From assembly GCA_036796255.1 (NCBI GenBank), contig DAIRDH010000063.1, positions 1 through 17,390 of the forward strand: a stretch of 17,390 bases of DNA, given 5' to 3'. This stretch comes from T3Sed10-241 sp036796255. GTDB lineage: Bacteria > Bacteroidota > Bacteroidia > Flavobacteriales_D > Cryomorphaceae. The translations under genes and the position numbers were made by a program. The notes beneath the pieces are model-generated. The model had not been told where the DNA came from, did no database searches, and saw only the letters and a list, made by a program, of their open reading frames with translations. Shown one piece after another: positions 9,001 to 14,812 of the stretch. How positions within the stretch are numbered: position 1 is the first letter of the stretch; the number at the start of each line of letters is the position of its first letter.

Positions 9001-12000
9001 AAGACCGGGGCGTTCACTTGATTGGCACTCCTACTCAATCGAGAAAAATATTTAGCACTCGGAGCAATAGTGTTGATCTGGGTAAAGGCGCCCCCTACAT
9101 ATAATCCATTGTCCAATGCAAGGAGTGCATTTACTTTTTGATTTGCCATGGGCTTCCAATCATTCACCAGCCCACTGCTCAAGCTTATGCTGGCCAGATT
9201 GGCAAATCTGCTATTGCTGATCAGTTTGCTCCTTCCGCCTATGAAAAGCTTATCATCCTGCAAACTCAATGTGGTCATGATTGGATATTGGCCCCCGGAG
9301 GTTGCTATTTCCCAACCGTCTATGCGTTCATAGGTGTCGATATCGAAAGCAGAAACGTAGCGCATAGTACCCATCACATTGCTGGCTGAATGTGCGATGT
9401 AGAGCCCTGAATCATCAGCTCGCACGGCATAAATCTGCCCATTTACCAGTTGGAGTGGGAGGTCGAGTTGTACGAATTGATTGGTGTTAAGGTCAACTGC
9501 TCCTGCGTGTTTGAAAGTTTGACCCATGTAATTTCCTCCGAAGTAAAGCATATCGTTGTAGATGTACATATCCCTAATCGCACCACTCAATCCTCCCGAT
9601 GAGAATTGCAGTACTTCTTCTTGCTGGGTGTCGAAATTATACGCCGCCAGCGTTTCTTGAGATCCTCCACCGGCACTGATGAGGTTGCCACCGGCAAAGA
9701 TCAAGTCGCCATGGATTTTCAAAGAATAGATGCTACCAAAGTTAAACACAAGTTGGTCTGGGAGGAAATTGCCACTTTCAAAATCGTAGGCAGCAAAGGA
9801 TGAAATGCGGGTGCCACCCATGTGCTCGATTTTTCCGCCAATGAAGACAGCATCGCCATTGGCAGAAATCGTTTTTACGTCCCCAATGGCATTGGGATCA
9901 AAATCCGTCAGTTCATTGTCAATTGTATTGAGGCAAAAGGCAAAATTGGTATGGTGGTTAAATGACAGCGAAGGATCTGTCGAAGTCAACCCTATGAAAA
10001 TTTTATCTTCATGCCGGTGCAATGCTGTAATGGCTGTAAGGGAGTAAGGGGCTGAATTGAAATACGTTGTGTTGTTCACAACTTGGCCAGTTGTGAGGTC
10101 GAAAATGGCCAATTTGCCCACTTGGTTTCCATCCACAGAAAAAGGCCTTCCGCCGGCATAGAGTATATTCCCTACCGAGCTGAGGCTCGAAATATTTCCT
10201 GAGAAACTGGGGTTGAAATCGAGAAGATTTCCAGTAGCCAAATTCAAGCCATACAAACCTGATGTTGCCTGTCCGGAGAATTTGGTAAAATCGCCTCCGA
10301 CGAAAAACTTATCGCCCGAATGGGCAATACAATTCACCCTGGCATTTGCCAATGGCAAACTGATGATTTGGTTATTTTGCAAATCGAATGCGCGGAAGTT
10401 GCCATTGTTGAGGGTTCCAAACACGCCTCCCACCAAGAGTTTATCTCCATCAGTGGCAAGGGAAGTGACGAAATGAGATGCGGTGTTGAATGGGGCAGAG
10501 AGGCTGTTTGGACTGGCAGAGCCTACGTCGAATCCGGCCAATCTATGGCGCGTAATTCCGCCAATGGTGTGAAAAACTCCTCCAACGAATATTTGATTCT
10601 CTGAGGAAACAATATCCCATACTGCATTATTGGCATTTGGATTCCAGCCCGTCATATTCATGGTAAGCAAGTCAAATGAAGCCAATCTCCCACGACTGGT
10701 CAGGTTGACATTCGAAAATCCGCCTCCAATGAGTAGTTCGCTTTCATGGACATGAAGTGCGTACACATCACCATTTATAGATGGAGCAAATGCAGTAAGG
10801 GCATGGGTGCTGAGGTCGAAGGCAGCCAGCCTAAGACGTGCTTGTGAATTTGCCTCGGTAAATAAACCACCCACAAAGAGGACGCCGTTGAAAAAACCAA
10901 AGTCACGCAAAGGATTGTTGAAGCTTGGAGCCCAGTCAAGGACTTGCCCATTGCTTATGGACCACGCTGCAAAATGGCTTCGGGCCATGCCATTGACTTC
11001 TGAAAAAGCGCCCCCAATGAAAAGGGTGTCTCCTTTGACCAACAGGGCACGGACAGTGCCATCGGTCACGAAATCCAAACATGTTACATTTCCATTGGAA
11101 TCTATGTGGGCCATTCCTTCGCAGCCATTTCCATTGGCCAATGCAGTAAAACTGCCCGATATGAAAAAGCCACCTTCACCATCACCTATGGATTCAAGCA
11201 CAGGTCCATTCGTGAGCATTCCACCATTGCCATTGTCAAGGCCATCCGCAGCCAATACAGCGCCATACGACGAGTGATTTATTGAGTTAAAATTGCCGGC
11301 GAGGTAAAGGTTTTCGCCGACCAGCTCAAGATCCTGAACAGCGCCATCCAATGCGGGAGACAACGACAACAATTCATGATCAAGCAAAGAGATGGCTCGG
11401 ACCGATGAATGGTTTGAGCCGCCGGAAGTGTTGCCAAAATTGCCACCAATGAAGAGGGTGTCTCCGATCGCCTTGAGCAAATTGATTGAAGAAGCACCAA
11501 TCCCACCGAAATCAATAGCCACTTGATTGCCCTGCATGTCGACAGCTACCAAGGGCTCAGCAGCGGCATTGTTGCCAATGTAAAGCACATCATTTCGAAA
11601 TGCCAAGGCGCTAATGGGATAGGTGAAGCCCGGTGGTAAATTTGCCTTAAAAGCAGTAACAGCCCCATCGGCATCAAGCTGGGCCAATCTATGCCTTGCG
11701 CTATCGCCTATGTGGTCAAACATTCCGGCAATGAAGAAACCGCCACTTTGATCTGAGGTGCTCAGGTAGATTTCGCCATCGATGTCTTGCGAAAGTGCAG
11801 TGAGTTTCGAACTGTCGGCTTGCACTAATCCGCCATTGGTAACCCATTGCCCTACACTATTGAAACCGCTTTGCCACCCCATGTAGAGCGACTCTGTTCC
11901 AAAGCCAAAACAAAGCGGATTTCCGTATAAGTTGGGATTCCAAGTATCTACTTGCCCTGTCAGTTTATGAATGCGTGCTGCATTTTTCCGTATCACCCCA

Positions 12001-12929
12001 CCAACACTGTGAAATTGCCCAGCCAAATACAGGTGATCACCATGTACCTCGAGGGCGTTTACTTCAACATTTGATAGGCCCAACTCATTCTTGAGGTCAC
12101 ACCTCCATGCAGAAACCCTGCCGTCTGAATTTAAGTGAGCGAGTCCTAGCCGCGCACTGTCATCTACCGCGGTGAATTCTCCTGCAATGAACCAACCTCC
12201 ATTGCCGTCGGGTGCGGAGCGTGTTACTACGTTATTGGGTCGATCGACATATGCGTCAACATCGCCGGTAAATTTATCAAGTGGCGCTCCGTAACTTCCG
12301 AATTCATTTATGGCGTCAAATTCACCGCCTATAAACAGGGTATCATTCCAAAGTGACATCGCATTGACCGCGCCATTTATTTTTACATCAAGATCGTACA
12401 GCTCTAAAGTAGTCACTGAAATGGCGGCCAATCCTACACGTGTTTGTCCATTTACCGAGGTAAAGGAGCCGGCAAAAAGAAGGGTATCGCCCCTTAACTT
12501 CAAGGTGTTGACGGTGCCATTCACAATAGGAAATCCCGGTTTTGCAACCATGGCAGAGTCCATATGGAGCAGTCCGCTTGGTGATTCATAAGGATAAATG
12601 TCAAAATTACTGGCAACATACCATCCACCTGTACCATCTGGAATTACGTCCATTACTTCTCCTCCGGGAAAATCTTCCACTGGCACGGGCGTGTTATTCG
12701 AGCGTTCAATTACAGATGCATAGGGCTTAAATTTGGTCCAGTAGTTAAAATCACCCACCATGAAAATGCTTTCCCCATTGGGATGCATGAAGAGGTCTTT
12801 TATTTTTAGATCAGGGTTCCATTGATCTGTGATGCGCTCAGGCTGAGCATAAGAACAATAGGAAATAATGACTGCTGCCAGTAGAAGTACTGATTTTTTT
12901 AACTGTTTCAAGGCATTCGATTGGTTCAA
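6072..12929 (-). CDS. Giant secreted repeat protein with T9SS sorting domain
   Basis: A 2285-residue secreted protein. It starts with a signal peptide (residues 1-28, SYA|QPE). Residues ~30-1725 are about 35 degenerate repeats of ~50 residues. Each repeat contains a strand such as LFIGGEF, LYLAGNF or IFAGGNM, then often xxVNGxxRxxLAAxD, and often a WNP or DFNP turn; this resembles the delta-60/DUF5122 beta-propeller repeats of Bacteroidota. Residues ~1727-1890 hold two Ig/HYR-like modules (DTINPVF, DHSGNQS). From ~1891 come PKD/Ig-like segments with paired cysteines, then a GCMDPAAADFNP...C motif near 2143. The last ~85 residues are a type A T9SS sorting domain (ISIYPNP...GVYLISF...). The start is TTG at 12929: an in-frame TGA lies three codons upstream, and the next ATG (residue 48) would remove the signal peptide. 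Probably cell-surface or released; an adhesive or binding role is a guess. Base composition is more AT-rich than the efflux operon. Confidence 0.9.
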   Translation of the reverse strand: MNQSNALKQLKKSVLLLAAVIISYCSYAQPERITDQWNPDLKIKDLFMHPNGESIFMVGDFNYWTKFKPYASVIERSNNTPVPVEDFPGGEVMDVIPDGTGGWYVASNFDIYPYESPSGLLHMDSAMVAKPGFPIVNGTVNTLKLRGDTLLFAGSFTSVNGQTRVGLAAISVTTLELYDLDVKINGAVNAMSLWNDTLFIGGEFDAINEFGSYGAPLDKFTGDVDAYVDRPNNVVTRSAPDGNGGWFIAGEFTAVDDSARLGLAHLNSDGRVSAWRCDLKNELGLSNVEVNALEVHGDHLYLAGQFHSVGGVIRKNAARIHKLTGQVDTWNPNLYGNPLCFGFGTESLYMGWQSGFNSVGQWVTNGGLVQADSSKLTALSQDIDGEIYLSTSDQSGGFFIAGMFDHIGDSARHRLAQLDADGAVTAFKANLPPGFTYPISALAFRNDVLYIGNNAAAEPLVAVDMQGNQVAIDFGGIGASSINLLKAIGDTLFIGGNFGNTSGGSNHSSVRAISLLDHELLSLSPALDGAVQDLELVGENLYLAGNFNSINHSSYGAVLAADGLDNGNGGMLTNGPVLESIGDGEGGFFISGSFTALANGNGCEGMAHIDSNGNVTCLDFVTDGTVRALLVKGDTLFIGGAFSEVNGMARSHFAAWSISNGQVLDWAPSFNNPLRDFGFFNGVLFVGGLFTEANSQARLRLAAFDLSTHALTAFAPSINGDVYALHVHESELLIGGGFSNVNLTSRGRLASFDLLTMNMTGWNPNANNAVWDIVSSENQIFVGGVFHTIGGITRHRLAGFDVGSASPNSLSAPFNTASHFVTSLATDGDKLLVGGVFGTLNNGNFRAFDLQNNQIISLPLANARVNCIAHSGDKFFVGGDFTKFSGQATSGLYGLNLATGNLLDFNPSFSGNISSLSSVGNILYAGGRPFSVDGNQVGKLAIFDLTTGQVVNNTTYFNSAPYSLTAITALHRHEDKIFIGLTSTDPSLSFNHHTNFAFCLNTIDNELTDFDPNAIGDVKTISANGDAVFIGGKIEHMGGTRISSFAAYDFESGNFLPDQLVFNFGSIYSLKIHGDLIFAGGNLISAGGGSQETLAAYNFDTQQEEVLQFSSGGLSGAIRDMYIYNDMLYFGGNYMGQTFKHAGAVDLNTNQFVQLDLPLQLVNGQIYAVRADDSGLYIAHSASNVMGTMRYVSAFDIDTYERIDGWEIATSGGQYPIMTTLSLQDDKLFIGGRSKLISNSRFANLASISLSSGLVNDWKPMANQKVNALLALDNGLYVGGAFTQINTIAPSAKYFSRLSRSANQVNAPVFFQAIKNEVYDIEYLPSSEHIYVSGTFTTSDGSSGNHLLAFSKETGMLASDWQAGPLERPVHLTLHDDSLWVHDAIFGQFEINYIRKLLPSGAFSNDSIPFFGSKVRTLAFQNNRIFAGGNMYGAGGIHRHRILEIDAATGELTDFNPGVHLDEILNVVLEGDNLILLGKIDNKFEVMGIDVNTYEVLPEFEHVTFNINYNDGRLELHNGEIFYQFNWEFRRKDALTGDELDVPNLVPTFAEMHPSNDFLYGRRRQFGGQSNEHDIFYRMDIEGAEFTDFDPVFNGLVDNMAALNGKVYFAGNFSEVDNMPISGLARVDGATGIVDDWTGVGIPEGEQLKIHSTSNSLFHSMFVSDPMNYYSEFRRVDLESGAISDWSLNVNADDVIEVGSRLYVAGLGYGKQNLYNNLFTAFLLDTCTTEMNCANVSVYLNEDGEASIDVVDIHSGTVSECAIQSLSLSQQSFTCDDLGENEVDLTAASANGSPSTCTAQVMVLDTINPVFAVEEMIYEIPENGSLEIDPADFILDMHDNCGIASLDIIGQITFTCEDQGEVIEIQIAVTDHSGNQSVIPTSVSILPSSACCNASASFEFNQTVVCEGQVIALPILLNGTAPFEITLWDNNDTLTFAISAPEVDSIYVSPLISTTYQIIAVSDSECTALAESAFELIVDQASTAGPDQDISLCANGEEVQFIDYQHPEASSTSVFSQVSGGIASSSLSGNYLLIFDSQACTNDTALYHFDFTDPGLASNISIFCDQPNPYVYEVSFDVIGGTPPYASSTGEFTGNAFSSFPISVLDEPETIIVVSDNSGCEFTLEATIDDTNGNGVCDQGEIVGCMDPAAADFNPFATSPGVCMYSYQPPIELTDELDSGVDLDGIAEHDNPIVNPEDTWEISIYPNPIALGKPLNVWFQKFSTELPISIEVRDIAGRLIQSEVVIPELGDSRISLNHVQSISQGVYLISFQNESKRITEWLIVL

Positions 12930-12936
12930 TTCACTT

Positions 12937-12944
12937 CAAATATA
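12937..12944 (-). promoter_or_regulatory. Bacteroidota -7 box of giant gene promoter
   Basis: Read on the minus strand this is TATATTTG, an exact match to TAnnTTTG. It ends 7 bases before the TTG start codon at 12929, so the transcript should begin within a few bases of the start. A clear -33 element is not visible; TTTTC lies roughly 20 bases upstream of the box. Confidence 0.5.
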
Positions 12945-13084
12945 GTCGATTCAGATTTAATTGAAAAGATGAGTTGTTTTTATGCTGATAATGAGCGCTA
13001 TAGGGCCGTTCGAATGATCCTTAGTTTAAATGTTTAGAGCCATTTGCCGCCATCACTGTTGAACCCATTGAAATAATTGGTAGA

Positions 13085-13180
13085 TCGATCAATGCCCAGT
13101 TTTGCCTCATTCAGGCGGCCTACGAAGCCAAAATGGCCGAGACCGATTTGCTGCGGTTGAGTGGGGGATTGTTGGATTAG
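13085..13180 (+). pseudogene. 3' remnant of a second tolC-like gene
   Basis: Thirty-one in-frame codons plus TAG align without gaps to the end of the intact tolC-like gene at 5896-5991. The reading is S-I-N-A-Q-F-C-L-I-Q-A-A-Y-E-A-K..., against S-V-D-A-E-F-R-L-I-Q-A-A-Y-E-A-K... in the intact copy. Nine codons differ silently and four change the residue (V/I, D/N, E/Q, R/C), all upstream of the last eight codons. The silent excess says this piece descends from a paralogue that was under selection, not from decay in place. No homology is visible before about 13085, and no start codon or signal peptide exists, so it is non-functional debris. Confidence 0.8.
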
Positions 13181-13197
13181 GGGTTGGAGGAGTTTTG
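13155..13197. repeat. 43-bp direct repeat, right copy
   Basis: Identical to 5966-6008. It contains the last codons and TAG of the tolC-like remnant and 17 bases of non-coding sequence after it. Identity ends sharply at 13197. Confidence 0.95.
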
Positions 13198-13302
13198 CTC
13201 CCTGTTCGATTTTGATTTCCAACCTGATCTTACCGTTCTTTTTCAGCCTTTAAGGTCTTCGTTGTAAGTCATAACCCAACAGGTTTGTGTAGGCTGAATT
13301 CT

Positions 13303-13725
13303 TTACCCCTGCGGTGCATAATGATCCCAATATTCTCTCGGCGTCAAAATTTTTGTGTACTCAAATTCCTTTATTGTAAAGTCAAGGGTGTTGCCTGTGG
13401 TCAAATAGTCTGCAGCACTTACTGCCGCCAATTCCAAAAACTTGTTGTCACTCGTATCAGTCAGGATGTCTACTTTCCTGTCGGTTCGGTATAAAGTTGA
13501 GATTTCATTGAGTTTGCTTAAAACCACTTCTGCTTTTGCCTTAAAGTCAACGAATTTTGAAAATTTATCCCGGTTCAATACTTCTACATATTCAGCAAAT
13601 ACTTCTTGCGAAAGGCATAGTTCAACTTTTCTTTGTAGTATCAATTCGTACAAAATCTTGCTCGGAATAGACTTTGAGATGAGTGCCGAAACAATGACAT
13701 TGGTGTCAAGAATCAGCTTTTGCAT
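13303..13725 (-). CDS. PIN-domain toxin of a toxin-antitoxin pair
   Basis: A 140-residue PIN-fold ribonuclease of the 'PIN family toxin component' type (COG1569-like). The metal-binding acidic residues are recognisable: Asp7 in the N-terminal ILDTNV motif, Glu45 in EVFAEYVEVL, Asp93 in TSDNKFLEL, and Asp115 in the TTGNTLDF motif. The protein ends REYWDHYAP. Length is normal, so the toxin appears intact. It is the second gene of a two-gene operon and overlaps the antitoxin gene by 20 bases (13706-13725), as expected for co-translation with its neutraliser. Family members cleave RNA when freed from the antitoxin; the RNA target is unknown. The gene is visibly more AT-rich than the efflux and mpl genes, fitting horizontal acquisition. 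Confidence 0.88.
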   Translation of the reverse strand: MQKLILDTNVIVSALISKSIPSKILYELILQRKVELCLSQEVFAEYVEVLNRDKFSKFVDFKAKAEVVLSKLNEISTLYRTDRKVDILTDTSDNKFLELAAVSAADYLTTGNTLDFTIKEFEYTKILTPREYWDHYAPQG

Positions 13726-13933
13726 CCCGTACCGCTTTGATTTCAGCGTTTATTTCGTCCATTGTCATGTTGGATAGCCCCACCTTTTCTGCGATATCGT
13801 TGCATTCCAGCAGTGCCTTGCGGGCATATTCTCTGCTTATCAACTCCACCAAATCCGTAAATTTGATTTCGTCATTTCCCAATTGATATTTTTGAAAGTC
13901 GGTTTCGCTTACCTTGATTTTCACTGTGCGCAT
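13706..13933 (-). CDS. Antitoxin paired with the PIN toxin
   Basis: A 75-residue small protein directly upstream of, and overlapping by 20 bases, the PIN toxin gene. The N-terminal MRTVKIKVSETDFQKYQL is a short beta-strand/helix segment of the kind that forms a DNA-binding dimer. The C-terminal NMTMDEINAEIKAVRDAK helix resembles the toxin-blocking tail of Bacteroidota antitoxins that accompany PIN toxins. I cannot place it in a named antitoxin family with certainty. Expected roles are toxin inhibition and repression of its own operon. A short inverted repeat, TTGAA (13946-13950) with TTCAA (13957-13961), lies 12 bases upstream of the ATG and could be its operator, but arms of five bases are weak evidence. 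Confidence 0.78.
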   Translation of the reverse strand: MRTVKIKVSETDFQKYQLGNDEIKFTDLVELISREYARKALLECNDIAEKVGLSNMTMDEINAEIKAVRDAKADS

Positions 13934-14260
13934 TTCGTCTTTTTGTTGAATTTCTTTTCAAATGGTTTCAGCCAACTTGAAAATGTAAGCACTTTATAGT
14001 AATAACCCCTGTATAGGTCTTTGATTTAAGATAATTTTCTTTGGCTCATTTCAAACATTTAAACCAAAGTTACCTCGTTTTCTGCATCATTCAAACCCTT
14101 ATCTCGATTTTTTACACTGCCCGCCCCGATGCGGCAGAGACCTCCCGCAACAAGTGTATCAACTTTCAGTGCGAGGACTCAAACGCATTAGGATTCAAGA
14201 GCCAAAGCAGTCGCTTGAAAAGCGCAATACCCGAGTAGAAAGCGACAATCTCGGTGTAAG

Positions 14261-14360
14261 CATCGAGTCCGAGCAAAGCTTCCCACAACGCTCCAAGACC
14301 TGCCGACTTCATCCCATTGCCAACTTAGACCTGTCGGATTTTTGGAAACTCGACAGGTCG
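14261..14360. repeat. 100-bp repeat, copy 1
   Basis: Begins CATCGAGTCCGAGCAAAGC and ends in the palindrome arm CGACAGGTCG. It is identical over all 100 bases to 14582-14681. The internal hairpin has arms GACCTGTCG (14328-14336) and CGACAGGTC (14351-14359), with a 14-base loop. The resemblance to REP-like palindromes with an ACCTGTCRG core in Bacteroidota intergenic DNA is from memory. Confidence 0.93.
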
Positions 14361-14388
14361 CGCCTCCCACAATGCTCCGTGCTGGGCA

Positions 14389-14423
14389 AGACCTGTTAGG
14401 TTTCTTTTACACCTGACAGGTCT
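14389..14423. repeat. REP-like palindrome between repeat copies
   Basis: Arms AGACCTGTTAGGT (14389-14401) and ACCTGACAGGTCT (14411-14423) pair over 13 positions with one mismatch (a G-T pair in RNA) around a 9-base loop. It shares the AGACCTGT core with the hairpin inside the 100-bp repeat. Just before it (14364-14376) is a variant, CTCCCACAATGCT, of the repeat's own TTCCCACAACGCT. So the palindromes come with a conserved leader. Confidence 0.85.
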
Positions 14424-14426
14424 AAC

Positions 14427-14481
14427 CATCGAGTCCGAGCAAAGCTTCCCACAACGCTCCAAGACCTGCCGACTTCATCCC
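14427..14481. repeat. 100-bp repeat, copy 2 (cut by assembly gap)
   Basis: The first 55 bases match copies 1 and 3 exactly, then the sequence runs into Ns. Copy 1 to copy 2 is 166 bp, which may be the period of a tandem array. Confidence 0.92.
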
Positions 14482-14581
14482 NNNNNNNNNNNNNNNNNNN
14501 NNNNNNNNNNNNNNNNNNNNNNNNNNNNNNNNNNNNNNNNNNNNNNNNNNNNNNNNNNNNNNNNNNNNNNNNNNNNNNNNN
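14482..14581. other. Assembly gap (100 N)
   Basis: Exactly 100 Ns, the conventional placeholder for a scaffold gap of unknown size. It sits inside a repeat copy, so the true number of repeat units is unknown. If the 166-bp period continued just once, the real gap would be 111 bases. Confidence 0.98.
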
Positions 14582-14681
14582 CATCGAGTCCGAGCAAAGC
14601 TTCCCACAACGCTCCAAGACCTGCCGACTTCATCCCATTGCCAACTTAGACCTGTCGGATTTTTGGAAACTCGACAGGTCG
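14582..14681. repeat. 100-bp repeat, copy 3
   Basis: Identical over 100 bases to copy 1. The hairpin arms are at 14649-14657 and 14672-14680. The flank after it (GGCTCTTGCGAGG) differs from that of copy 1, so this marks the right edge of the repeat array. Confidence 0.93.
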
Positions 14682-14812
14682 GGCTCTTGCGAGGTGGCTT
14701 CCAACCTTCCAACTTTGTGAACTTTCTAACTTTCTAACTTTTCTCTTTCAGCATGCCTGTTGAAATTCACCGATAGTGGGAAAAGAATCCTTAGCCCCAA
14801 TAGCGCAACCGC

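Larger units (their letters stand above)
13934..14812. other. Gene-free repeat-bearing intergenic region
   Basis: About 880 bases with no convincing gene. The first ~330 bases (13934-14260) are AT-rich then mixed, without recognisable elements beyond the possible antitoxin operator. The middle (14261-14681) holds the 100-bp repeats, palindromes and a 100-N gap. After that comes a low-complexity run of near-identical 8-mers (aactttct-like, 14711-14743), then plain sequence to the MBL gene stop at 14813. Short open frames on both strands here are generated by the repeats and show no family features. Confidence 0.7.

Noticed and set aside
13034..13222. A 62-residue minus-strand frame over the tolC remnant
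   Set aside because: It is the complement of the tolC 3' remnant; the plus-strand reading is homologous to the intact gene.
13242..13298. Integron attC-like site after the PIN toxin (TTCAGCCT/AGGCTGAA arms and an ACCCAAC heptamer)
   Set aside because: The 8-bp arms are 41 bases apart and only one heptamer is present; the paired core sites of attC are missing, and no integrase is in the window.
13442..13777. A 111-residue plus-strand open frame opposite the toxin-antitoxin genes
   Set aside because: It is antisense to the PIN toxin, whose catalytic residues are clear; no family resemblance.
14261..14681. CRISPR array
   Set aside because: The repeat units are about 100 bp with a large palindrome and a related spacer; there are no 24-47-bp direct repeats with unique spacers and no cas genes.
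14188..14712. Several short open frames with DEVGRSW...GSFARTR-type peptides around the N gap
   Set aside because: They arise from the 100-bp repeats in two reading frames and run through Ns; no start signal or family features.
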